Positions 1 through 9,258 of a stretch of 64,000 bases of DNA are shown here, in pieces (within the stretch, counting starts at the first letter, position 1; every line of letters starts with the position of its first letter). The notes under the pieces are model-generated. The model was not told where the DNA came from, made no database searches, and saw only the letters and a program-made list of their open reading frames with translations. The DNA is from Paulinella micropora (lineage: Eukaryota; Cercozoa; Imbricatea; Euglyphida; Paulinellidae): assembly GCA_019918135.1 (NCBI GenBank), contig WBZZ01001384.1, forward strand, positions 47,501-111,500. The letters run 5' to 3'. The position numbers and the translations under genes are program-made.

Positions 1-1491
1 CTGGCCCTGTCCACTCGCGCCTGCTTCACGACCTACTGCGACTGTGAGTATCTGCTGCCCCTCGCCCGCTAAAGTTCCGATTGCTACACTGTCTCCGCCC
101 TTGAAGCCGGTGGCGCATACATCGAACTGGCCCGCGCTGTCAAGGGTGACGAACTGCTTGGTGCCTGCGCTGGGCAGAGCCGTAGGCAGCTTGAGCGCGA
201 CAGAGCCGGTGGCAGGCGCGGAAATCGTGCTGTCGCCACCCACCCCCGTCAGCTTGAGCGTCGATGAGTTTACTAGATTCGCGAGCGACACTTGGTGCTG
301 ATTATTGTAGTTCGTCGTGTGTGAGTTGAAGGCCGTAGTAGTAGGTGCTCCTACTTGGGCGGCCGTGACTTGGTGAGGGTTGGTGTAGGTTGTCAAATGG
401 CTGCTTAGGCCTGTCACGCCGTCTCGATCGACCGTCACCAGCTGCGCGGTCGAGGCGGGCAGAGGGTCCGGCAGCCTCGCGAGAGTGTTCGGGATCGTTG
501 TGACTGTAAAGTCAGTGTCTATGAGCACGATCGCGCCATTACCGCTAGGAGCTAAAGATTGCTGCTTGAGCGTCCTCTCCTTGACAGCAAAGATCGAGCC
601 GTCTGGATCCATGGTCACGACACAATCGTTTTGGGTATGCATGATCGACTGGAACTTCACCGCTCCTGCCACCTGGTGGTCGACGTACGCCTTGGGCGCT
701 AGCTGCGGGGCCTTGGTCTGATAACTGGTGTTCTCGATGCAGCCGGCATTGTACAGCTGGTAATCGAATGCCAGGCTCCGCGTGTACCAAGCACCCGCCC
801 CGTTGTTTTTGGTGCAAATTACACGTAAGTATCTGGCGTACTCGGCTGCGGTCGCTGGCGTGAACGTGCGCAGGCTGTCGCCCACAAAGGTCTGGGCGGT
901 CTGGCTGTCCCAAGTGAACCACCTGCTGCCGTCCGCGCTATAAACGACTACCCAGTCTCTGGGCGCAGTGATGGCGCCCGCGGACGTGACGTGGTAAGCA
1001 GTGACTTTGGTGTGCTGGCCCAGATCGAGCTGGAGCCACGCGCCTACCACGGTGAGATTATCGATCACCGTCTCGATCATGCCAGTGTAGCTGTTGCCGC
1101 TGTAGCTGTCGGGAGCGGTTGTGCCCCACAAGGTCTAGAAGTCGCTGTCAAAGGCTAGGAATGCTTGGGCGGAATTGCTAGAGGCCGAGGCCACAAAGCC
1201 AGTGTAGTTGATAGAAGTCCTCCCGGCCTGCTGGTTAACTTTGGCTTCGGTGTCCAGCGTCAAGGTAATCAGGTCTGCTAAATCGGCCAAGTGCGTGTTA
1301 CCAGACGTAGTCAGTCTGTGAGCGGTGTTGAGGGCTACCGCCTCGTTCGCGACCACTCCGCCTGTTGCCTATCTCACGCTCCCGTCACCGTCCGAGACAA
1401 GGACGTCGCCGTTCTGTCCGTCAACCGGCAGCACAAAGTAGTCGGTCGCACCGTCGAGCCGGCGGCGTTTGTAGGTCCTAGCCACTTCCAT
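1..1491 (-). pseudogene. Fibre-like protein with F5/8 type C (discoidin) domain, partial
   Basis: On the minus strand this stretch encodes a fibre-like protein that runs off the left edge, so its C-terminus is not seen. Roughly in the first third to half lies an F5/8 type C (discoidin) beta-sandwich: a start like WGTTAPDSYSG, then a WLQLDLGQ strand, a W-VVYSADG strand and an ARYLRVICTKN strand, as in that family. Further on come NPHQVTAAQVGA and HTTNYNNQHQVSLANL, phrases typical of phage and virus tail-fibre shafts. Discoidin domains usually bind carbohydrate or lipid surfaces, so a virion or surface adhesin is the likely role (inference). The start is the ATG at 1491-1489. The gene is not whole (a small number of breaks). 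It is GC-rich like the surrounding genes, unlike the AT-rich fibre at 9.3 kb. Confidence 0.6.
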
Positions 1492-1545
1492 TTTGCCCCC
1501 TTTGCTGCTTTAAGAGAACAAGAGAATAAGTTTTTTATTATTATT

Positions 1546-1764
1546 TTACAAGATCTCGTCCAGGAAATTGTAGACGAAGCGCATCCGCTCCGCCCAGGTG
1601 TCTCCGCCGGTGACGTCTCGCGCAGGGTTGATGCAGGCGCCGTCGCCATAGGGTCTGCAGACGAGCGAGGCAAGATCCTTGGGGTCGCCTCTTTTCCCTG
1701 TCCCCGACCAGTACAACTGCCCTTCAAAAAAGCAGGCGCCACAGGTAGGACAAACAGCTAGCAT
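1546..1764 (-). CDS. Small Cys-containing protein with CINP/GDTWAER motifs
   Basis: A 72-residue protein starting at the ATG at 1764-1762. It has a CPTCGAC pair near the N-terminus, a GKRGDPKDLASLVC segment, CINPAR and a C-terminal GGDTWAERMRFVYNFLDEIL. I recall short phage and algal-virus hypothetical proteins with a similar LVC...CINP...GDTWEKR layout, but I cannot check this here and give no function. The cysteines could bind a metal or form disulfides. It lies 54 bases upstream of the fibre-like gene on the same strand, so the two may be co-expressed. A longer start at a GTG exists but the ATG is preferred. Confidence 0.5.
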   Translation of the reverse strand: MLAVCPTCGACFFEGQLYWSGTGKRGDPKDLASLVCRPYGDGACINPARDVTGGDTWAERMRFVYNFLDEIL

Positions 1765-1854
1765 TGTCGACCGCACTTGTACCACGCTTTAATAATAAAG
1801 CCAAGAAGAAAAAAATAAGCAGTATGGGAGACACCCCCCCCCCCCTGGACCAGC

Positions 1855-2120
1855 CATGGCCAATAGGGGGCGGTGCACCACCCGCCACACCGCTGCTTTT
1901 TACAAAAAAAACTTTCCTGACCATTCGTTAAAAATTCTATCTTAGCGGCAGAATTTTTAACGAATGGTCCAGAATCTGTTTTTTCATGCTACGGGTGGCA
2001 CCTTCCGCCACACCGCTGCTTCTTACAAAAAAAACTTTCCTGACTATTCATCACAAATTCTATCTTAGCGGCCGAATTTTTAACGAATGGTCCAGAATCT
2101 GTTTTCTCACGCTACGGGTG
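1855..2120. repeat. Two ~126-bp palindromic repeat units
   Basis: Two near-identical units about 126 bp apart. Each holds a poly-A-like run (TTACAAAAAAAACTTTCC) and a near-perfect inverted repeat around 1919-1970 and 2045-2096, with arms ACCATTCGTTAAAAATTC / GAATTTTTAACGAATGGT (second copy slightly diverged). Each ends in a GGTGGCA / TGCCACC-like segment. The arm ends ACCATTCGT / ACGAATGGT also bound the 182-bp units that follow, so the two families are related. Confidence 0.75.
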
Positions 2121-3130
2121 GCAACCTCCGCCACTTGCAGGGAATTCGGCCCAACGTCCCGCTATTCCCGTCGTTTTTTTCCTTTCCGGACCATTCGTCA
2201 CCGGTCAGCTCCCTATAGAAGGCTAATCTCTTACGAATTGTCCAGACCCGTTTTTCTGGCGAGAGGTGGCACACACATACCCGCACCCACTACCGAACGG
2301 CCAAGTGGCGCACCACCGCTTTTCCCATCAATTTTTTTCCTTTCCGGACCATTCGTCACCGGTCAGACCCTTATAGGAGGCGAAGTTCCTACAAATGGTC
2401 CACACCAATTTTTCAGGCGAAGGGTTGCACACCGGTGCCCACTACCAAACTGCTAAGTGGCCTTTCTTGTATTTCCCCTCAATTTTTTTTGAACATCCGT
2501 TATTCCTGTAGTTTTTTTCCTTTCCGGGCCATTCGTCATCGGTCAGCTCCTTATAGAAGGCTAATCTCTCACGAATAGTCCAGACTAATTTTTCAGGCAA
2601 GAGGTGGAGCACCTGTGCCCACTACCAATCTGCTAAGTGGCGATCGCCGCTTAGCAGTTTAGTAGGGGGTTCCGGTGCCACCTGCTCCCTCTCTTTTGAG
2701 CACTCAGGACCATTCGTCACCGATCAGACCCTTATAGGAGGCGAAGTTCTTACAAATGGTCCAGACTAATTTTTCAGGCGAGAGGTAGCACACCCGTGTC
2801 CACTACCAAACTGCTAAGTAGCGACCGCCACTGATCAGTTTAGTAGGGGGTTCCGGTGCCCACCTACTCCCTCTTTTTTTAGCATTCTGGACCATTCGTC
2901 ACCGATCAGACCCTTATAGGAGGCTAATGTATCACGAATGGTCCAGACTAATTTTGCAGGCGAGGGGTGGAGCACCTGTGCCCACTACCAAACTGCTAAG
3001 TGGCGACCGCCACTGATTAGTTTAGTAGGGTGTTCCGGTGTCCAACCAGTCCCCTCTTTTTTGAGCACTCCGGACCATTCGTCACCGATCAGACCCTTAA
3101 TAGGAGGCTAATCTCCCACGAATGATCCAG
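2121..3130. repeat. 182-bp tandem repeat array, block 1 (6 units)
   Basis: Six units marked by GGACCATTCGTCACCG near 2191, 2346, 2528, 2708, 2890 and 3072. Spacing is 155 then about 180-182 bp. Each unit carries two inverted repeats. The first is GGACCATTCGT ... ACGAATGGTCC around a CCTTATAGGAGG core. The second is centred on ACTGCTAAGTGGCGATCGCC and flanked by matching arms ending in TTTAGTAGGGG. The double-palindrome structure suggests amplified hairpin or MITE-like DNA. No coding potential is convincing. Confidence 0.85.
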
Positions 3131-4089
3131 ACTGATTTTTCAGGCGAGAGGTGGCACACACAGGGCCTGATCCGGCCATGATTTTCAGGGGAGAGGTGAC
3201 AGATCCGGCCCATGAACAGTATGTAACGAGTGTAGCCATGGCCAGGAATAGCCAGCGTGTAACAGGTGTAGCCATTGCAGGAGTAGCCAGCGTGTAACAG
3301 GTGTAGCAATCGCAGGCAGAGCCTTAATGCCCTTCAAGCCAGGGCCGCCCGCATTGGGCGCGGCAACCTTGGCTGTGGAGCTAGTAGCAGTCTTTGCAGA
3401 GCCGCCCGCATTGGGCGCGGCAGCTCCGCTCGGACCAGCTGCCTGCGATGCGGGCATCTCATGCCCTCTGTCGCCTGCTGCTTGCTGCTGCGTCAGCATA
3501 CAAGCTAGCTAACACGGCCGGAAACCAGTGCAAGCTTGCTGCTTTAAAAAAAATTGTGGTCGGTATTAGTCCCAAAAATAAGGAGACCCGCGCTTGTGGG
3601 GCGTGTCCGGTGCCACCGCCCACCACAAAATTTTTTATTGCAGATTCTGATAGCGCGTGGCCTGAACAGTCGAATGCCACTTTTCCCAGTCAAAACGGAC
3701 CACGGGCGGCTGCAGGGGAAAGCGCCAAAGTTTGGCTGCCAAAAGAATCCAAAATCATGTCACCTGGAAAATCAGGTGTTTCCTACCTCATGACGCCACC
3801 CGACATGATACGGCCGAAACAAGCAACATCCAGGGGACATTTCGGCATTGCCAAACTCGCCCTCACTATTGCCTTTTTGCACAGGTGGCACCAGTGACTG
3901 CAAAAAATACATATAACCCCGCTGGTGGCACCACCGAATGTAATTACTATAGTTGTGGATGTGGATAACCAAATGTCACTTTTCCCTGTGCGGATCGGTA
4001 CAAAAAGGCAATAGATTATCCCACTAGTGCAAAAATCGCATTTTGTTTTATCAGGCCTATCGACAATTGATTTAAACTTATTTGTGTTT
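3131..4089. repeat. Spacer between satellite blocks: short direct repeats and first copy of a duplicated segment
   Basis: About 3225-3310 has a ~42-bp direct repeat (AGCCAGCGTGTAACAGGTGTAGC). From 3437 a segment begins GCTGCCTGCGATGCGGGC. It recurs at 4795 and ends with the same CAGGCCTATCGACAATTGAT tail at about 4050-4075. This first copy carries about 220 extra bases (about 3650-3870) not found in the second. Short open frames here overlap on both strands and look like chance. No gene is called. Confidence 0.65.
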
Positions 4090-4745
4090 TTTTACACTCA
4101 GGACCATTCGTCACCGATCAGACCCTTATAGGAGGCGAAGTTCTTACAAATGGTCCAGACTTTTTTTCCAGGCGAGAGGTGGCACACAGGTGCCCACTAC
4201 CGAACTGCTAAGTGGACTTTCCTGTATTTCCATCCTAACTTTTTTGAACATCCGTTATTCCCTTAGTTTTTTTCCTTTCTGGACCATTCGTCACCGGTCA
4301 GCTCCTTATAGAAGGCTAATCTCTCACGAATAGTCCAGACTGCTTTTTCAGGCGAGAGGTGGCACACCAGTGCCCACTACCGAACGGCTAAGTGGCAACT
4401 ACCATTTAGCCGTTTAGTAGGGTGCTCCCGTGTCCCCACCCGTTCACTCTTTTTTTAGCCCTCCGGACCATTCATCACCGATCAGACCCTTTATAGGAAG
4501 CTAATCTCTCACGAATAGTCCAGACTGATTTTTCAGGCGAGAGGTGGAGCACCCGTGTCCACTACCAAACGGCTAAGTGGAGACAGCCACTGATTAGTTT
4601 AGTAGGGGGCTCCGGTGTCCCCACCTGCTCCCTCTTTTTTTAGCACTCTGGACCATTCGTCACCGATCAGACCCTTATAGGAGGCTAATCTCACACGAAT
4701 GGTCCAGACTGATTTTGCAGGCGAGGGGTGGCACACCCGTATCAC
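4090..4745. repeat. 182-bp tandem repeat array, block 2 (4 units)
   Basis: Four further units of the palindromic 182-bp family, marked by the GGACCATTC start near 4101, 4282, 4466 and 4649 (spacings 181, 184 and 183). Both inverted repeats are present. The block resumes immediately after the duplicated segment, as if that segment had been inserted into a once-continuous array. Confidence 0.85.
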
Positions 4746-4789
4746 CCAATGACTAAATCAGATTCACAGAGTACATCTTATTAGTTACT

Positions 4790-5392
4790 AGGGCCGCCAG
4801 CTGCCTGCGATGTGGGCGTCTCATGCCCTCTGTCGCCTGCTGCTTGCAGCGTCAGACTTCCGCCTCGGCCAGCTGCTTGCGATGTGGGCGTCTCATGCCC
4901 TCTGTCGCCTGCTGCTTGCTGCGTCAGTGCAACTTCCACCTCGGCTAGCTGCCTGCGATGTGGGCATCTCATGCCCTCTGTCGCTTGCTGCTTGCTGCTG
5001 CGTCAGCGTTGTGGTGAGTGGTGTGTGTGAGAGTACACACACACCACGAGCCAAGCTAGCTAACACGGCTGTCGGCCAGTGCTAGCCTGCTTCAAAAAAT
5101 TTTACGGAGAAACAGTTATTTTTATATACTATTTTTCAGAAAAATCGCACTTGTGGGACGGGTCCGGTGCCACCGCACACCACAAAAAACACTGGTGGCA
5201 CAGGTGAACGCAAAAATGCATATAACCCCGCTGGTGGCACCACCGACAGTAATTACACTAGTTGTGGATGTGGATAACCAAATGCAATTTTTCCTTGTGC
5301 GGATCGGGACAAAAATGCAATAGATTATCCCACTGGGGCAAAAATAGCATTTTGTTTTATCAGGCCTATCGACAATTGATTTAAACTTATTT
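4790..5392. repeat. Second copy of duplicated segment with a ~70-bp tandem triplicate
   Basis: Three tandem copies of a unit containing TGCGATGTGGGCGTCTCATG start near 4800, 4870 and 4950. They are followed by a stretch matching 3540-4085, including CACTAGTTGTGGATGTGGAT-type sequence and the same CAGGCCTATCGACAATTGAT end. The open frames across it only reflect repeat periodicity. Confidence 0.7.
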
Positions 5393-5394
5393 GC

Positions 5395-5425
<31 letters not shown>

Positions 5426-6001
5426 CATATGTATGTATGTATATCTGTATTTATGTATGTCTGTATGTATGTACATATGACATATGCATGTATGTACATA
5501 GTATGTATGTATGTATGTATGGATGGATGGATGGCCAGGATGGATGGATGGATGGATGGATGGATGGATTGATGTAATGTATGTATGTATGTATGTTTGT
5601 ATGTATGTATGTACGTATGTACGTATGTACATTGTATATATGTATGTATGTATGTATGTATGCATGTATGTCTGTATGTATGTATGTATGTACGTATGTA
5701 TGTATGTATATGTATGTATGCATACATACATATGTATGTATGTATGTATGTATGTATGTGTGTGTGTGTGTGTGTATATGTGTGTGTATGTATGTACGTA
5801 TGTATGTAATGTAATGTAATGTAATGTATGTATGTATGTATGTATGTATTTGTGTGTGTGTGTGTATGTTGTGTGTGTATGCGTGTGTGTATGTATGTAC
5901 GTATGTATGTAATGTAATGTAATGTAATGTAATGTAATGTAATGTATGTATGTATGTATGTATGTATTAATGTAATGTATGTATGTATGTATGTATGTAA
6001 G
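5392..6001. repeat. Compound microsatellite (TGTA, TGGA, TG, TGTAA units)
   Basis: About 610 bp of mixed simple repeats: long (ATGT)n runs, a (ATGG)n patch near 5520-5570, (GT)n patches near 5757-5785 and 5850-5890, and (AATGT)n pentamers near 5810-5830 and 5908-5945. Long frames that translate to Tyr-Val-Cys-Met or His-Thr-Tyr-Ile repeats are artefacts of the repeat. Confidence 0.95.
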
Positions 6002-6403
6002 TAGTATAGGGGGCCACTTCCCGACAGTGGTTCAGTGCAGTTTCACTAGAGAAACCACACTAAGAGCAATTATTCATAATTTCCTCTACCTATTCTCTCT
6101 AAGTTCAAAATAACAATTTCATTAAAATCTCTCTTACTGCGAAAAGTTGTCCAAGTGTCCGCACTGAAAGACAGAAAGTAGTCCAAAAGCAAAAAAGAAA
6201 ACCCCCGTCGGTGTGTATTTTCGCCTCACCTTTTCCGTGTCTGGTGTAAGAAGTGTTTTTCCACAAAGAGCCGTTATTTAGTTTTAAGGCTACCTATTTA
6301 TGACAAATACAGACAGACAAAAGAAAGAAAAACTGCTATCTGTAAATAATCATTAATGTGTTAATTTAATTCCATTTAAGGATATGAATTAATAACACAT
6401 ATA

Positions 6404-6920
6404 AAATGGCTGACATTCTACAGAAAATCAACAAGGGAGGTGTATATGTTATGAACAACGATGTATCCCCAAGAGTAATTGTAAGGTGGGAGAGGAAGAC
6501 AAAATTAAAGTTAAAAAATTTTGTATAAATGGAAAAAGAAATAAGGAACACGCCTTAGAGGAAGCAAATAGATTTTATGAAGAAAACATTAGACCTAAAT
6601 ATGAAGTTTGGAAAAATACAATGATGAACGAGTTAAGCAAAATAAACAACAATACAAAAATGAATGGAATAAGGAATGGATGAAGAAAAAATTTTATATG
6701 TGAATGTGGTGAAGAGACAACAAATGCTTACAAAACAAGACATCTTTTATCAAGCAATCACGAATTAAGAATGAAAGGAATTAATCTTTCAAATGATGAT
6801 TTAAGTATAGAAAAAATAAATTGTGAATGTGGTTCAATTATTAGGAGAAATGGGAAAGAAATTCATGAGACAACCACAAAACATAAGAAATACATTCAAG
6901 CCAAAAATAATTCATAACTT
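6404..6920 (+). pseudogene. AP2-like / CxC...H zinc-finger protein of the Polinton-like element
   Basis: The region encodes an N-terminal stretch, GGVYVMNNDVSPRVIVRW then KFCINGKRNKEHALEEANRF, resembling the AP2/integrase-type DNA-binding fold (three strands and a helix). After it come two CECG-type knuckles, each followed by spaced histidines (for example CECGEETTNAYKTRHLLSSN), as in small zinc-finger proteins of virophages and giant viruses. A DNA-binding regulatory role is likely by analogy. It is not whole (about two breaks). The 6030-6400 stretch before it holds no gene I can see. Confidence 0.45.
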
Positions 6921-7046
6921 ACAAGTCTAACTTTTCAACTTTCTTTTTAATTCTAGCACTACTTCGTATGTTTTCCAGTTTAATTTCAAGTGGTTTTAAT
7001 AAATTAATATTTTTTTCTCTTTCGTAATTGGTTTAACTTTATCGGC

Positions 7047-7907
7047 TTACTGCTCCTTCAGTTCTTCTTCTTCAGGTTGTTCTCTAATATTAGTTTTTAA
7101 TAATTTATCAGGACTAACTAAATCTTCCTTTGATAGCACAATCTTATAGCCCTTACGGCCCTTATCCTTAAATATAGTTTTACTAAATTGCTTGTCGCCT
7201 TTAGAAAAAATAGTTCTTTGGAGTTCCTTTCTTACCCTTGTATTTACTGGGAATTCATTAATTAAAGGATTTCTGTATATTTCCTGTGTGTTTTTTTCAG
7301 TTCCTTCATAAACATTAATAGGAACGGCTTTTATTGTTGTATGATATGTTTTATTATAAGCATCAACAACCTCATGAATAATCGGCGCCCATTGAAAATT
7401 TTCGTTAAATTCCCATATTAAATTTAATTCATTCCGTATTGTTCTAATAAATCTACCTATTATCCCCATTGTTCTGTGATCGCCTACTTGAACCGGTCTG
7501 TGCTCAATATTATTTTGTCTAAAATATTCAGCCACTTGACCCTTAAACTCACCGCCATTATCTGAAGTAATACTTTTAGGGACTTCTTTCGTAAATATTT
7601 TTTTTTTATCCTTCCAAAACATAACCTGTAGTTTATTTTTAATTGGTTCAATCCACCCACGACGGCTATAGACATCAATTGCTACTAGTCCGAAATTATA
7701 GTTAGCATTACCTTTCTTTGTCGCAACCTTTGACATGTCCATTAAGTCAATAAACACTTGGCTTAGTGGTTTAGCCTCTGGGGCAGTTATTGTGTTCCAT
7801 ATCTTAGCGGGCTTTGATTGCTTGTGTATTTCAATTGCTTCTTCAAGTTTTTCTTTCCGCTCAGTCTGCTCAGGAGTTTCTTGTTGCTGAGTATGTTTAT
7901 GGTCCAT
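7047..7907 (-). CDS. Retroviral-type (rve) integrase of the Polinton-like element
   Basis: A 286-residue protein with an RNase H-fold integrase core from about residue 50 to 200. Recognisable blocks are the VFIDLMDMS strand, GLVAIDVYSRRGW, KSITSDNGGEF and the ENFQWAPIIHEVVDAYNKTYH helix region, as in Polinton, Ty3 and virophage integrases. The C-terminal third is basic and strand-rich, probably for DNA binding. In the family this enzyme inserts the linear element genome into host DNA and makes a short target duplication. It lies at the left end of the element and faces outward, the usual Polinton position. About 27 bases separate it from the divergent methylase gene. It looks whole in length. 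Confidence 0.9.
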   Translation of the reverse strand: MDHKHTQQQETPEQTERKEKLEEAIEIHKQSKPAKIWNTITAPEAKPLSQVFIDLMDMSKVATKKGNANYNFGLVAIDVYSRRGWIEPIKNKLQVMFWKDKKKIFTKEVPKSITSDNGGEFKGQVAEYFRQNNIEHRPVQVGDHRTMGIIGRFIRTIRNELNLIWEFNENFQWAPIIHEVVDAYNKTYHTTIKAVPINVYEGTEKNTQEIYRNPLINEFPVNTRVRKELQRTIFSKGDKQFSKTIFKDKGRKGYKIVLSKEDLVSPDKLLKTNIREQPEEEELKEQ

Positions 7908-7934
7908 ATTATATTATATATAAGATAATATACT

Positions 7935-8673
7935 ATGTCATTTTTTCCTAGGGTAGGAGGAAAATTTTTCTTAAAAAAGTAATTATTCCATTGATACCAT
8001 CTCACAAAGTTTATGTTGAACCTTTCATCGGTGCTGGGAGTGTATTTAGAAAAAAAGATCCATCTGATTTAGAAGTCATCAATGATTTGGATAAAGATAT
8101 TTATCACATATGAAAAGATATGAAGAAAGTGTCAGCAGAAACAATTAACAGATATGATTTTACACCTTCAAGAAGCAAATTTGAAAAATTTAAAAAAGGG
8201 AAATTCAAAGAACCGCGTATGAGACTTTACAGAAATTTATACTTATCATTCAATTCATTCGGTGGAAAGAGAGAGGCTTTCGCCGATCAAAGAGATTATA
8301 GTCGCCCTGCTTCAAGAGAGAATTTTAAGAAAAACATAAACAAAATAAAAGATAAATTAAAAGATACTATTATATTGAAAAAAAGACTTCAAAAAAGTAA
8401 TAAAAAAATATGACACACCAGACACATTTTTCTATCTAGATCCACCATATGAAGAAGGTGAACAAAAAGGATGGGGATAAAATCGTTACGTATCACCAGA
8501 AAATATTTAATGTGTTAAAAGGAATAAAAGGAAAATCTATTTTGTCTTATAACTATTCCGAAAAATTGAAACATCTTTTTAAAGATTATAAGATAAGAAA
8601 AGTGAAAACAACTTATGTATTAAATGGTTCTGACAGAAAAGCAGTAAGAGAATTATTAATTTCAAACTTTTAA
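7935..8673 (+). pseudogene. D12-class DNA N6-adenine methyltransferase (Dam-like), Polinton-like element
   Basis: The region opens with PRVGGK and contains [12 protein letters not shown], the AdoMet-binding FxGxG motif. Further on are [10 protein letters not shown], the helical target-recognition segment with LSFNSFGGKREAF, and DTFFYLDPPYEEG with the catalytic DPPY motif, in the alpha order of the D12/Dam class. A C-terminal LSYNYSEKLKHLF segment completes the family pattern. Such enzymes methylate adenine in short palindromes; the target here is unknown. Virophages and Polinton-like viruses often carry one, perhaps for protection or replication control. It is not whole (about two breaks). 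Confidence 0.7.
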
Positions 8674-9194
8674 AACTTTAAAAACATTCTTGAGACATCA
8701 TCATTATTTTTTTCTTTCTTAGCACCACCAGAAGATTGATTATACACTTTTACGCTTACACTGCTTGACTTTTTACCATTACTTTTCTTTGCTGGTATTT
8801 CCTCTTCACTTTCTTCACTTTCGCTTTCGCTCTCATCAGGTTCAGGCTCAGGCACAGGCTTCTTACTTACTTTCTTCTTTGCTTCCGCTTTCTTTCTTCT
8901 TATTTTCATCTTAGCCATCTTTTCAGCGATAATGTCGGTAAAATCACATTCTTCATCGCTCTCACTGCTTTCTTCTGGTGTGTCATCTTGGTCTTTTCCA
9001 TTAATAATATCATTAGCAACACCCATTTCGGCCATGCGGTTTATCTTTTCCTCCATCTCTTCATCATCGCCTACATAAGCTTTTCTACACTTTGCTAATT
9101 TCTCTTTTGCTATTTCAATCTTTTGTTGCTTTTTGCTCTTAATACTTTCCACAGCCTTACCCCAGTTCTTACGACTTGCTTCGGGAGACTGCAT
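8670..9194 (-). CDS. Acidic/basic low-complexity protein, function unknown
   Basis: 174 residues, highly charged. A Lys-rich coiled N-terminal half is followed by a segment rich in Glu and Ser, then PEPEPDESESESEESEEE-type acidic runs and a Lys/Ser-rich tail. I recognise no domain. Its end overlaps the end of the methylase region by a few bases, a tail-to-tail arrangement. Similar charged proteins are common in Polinton-like viruses without a known function. It looks intact and lies divergent to the fibre gene. Confidence 0.6.
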   Translation of the reverse strand: MQSPEASRKNWGKAVESIKSKKQQKIEIAKEKLAKCRKAYVGDDEEMEEKINRMAEMGVANDIINGKDQDDTPEESSESDEECDFTDIIAEKMAKMKIRRKKAEAKKKVSKKPVPEPEPDESESESEESEEEIPAKKSNGKKSSSVSVKVYNQSSGGAKKEKNNDDVSRMFLKF

Positions 9195-9258
9195 TTATAC
9201 GAAGATTATTATATTTTAGTATTTTTTAAATAAATAAATAAATAATTAATATACGAAT

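Noticed and set aside
1-1491. Reassigned stop codon as explanation for the interrupted fibre-like gene
   Set aside because: TAA, TAG and TGA all end intact genes here (for example TAG after the RING gene at 50248 and the hydrolase at 18727), so a changed code is unlikely.
2121-4745. Regularly spaced repeats that might suggest a CRISPR array
   Set aside because: The 182-bp period, near-identical whole units and internal palindromes are satellite-like; there are no unique spacers and no cas genes.
5392-6001. Long open frames on both strands reading Met-Tyr-Val-Cys or His-Thr-Tyr-Ile repeats
   Set aside because: They are produced by tetranucleotide microsatellite periodicity; all frames lack ordered sequence.
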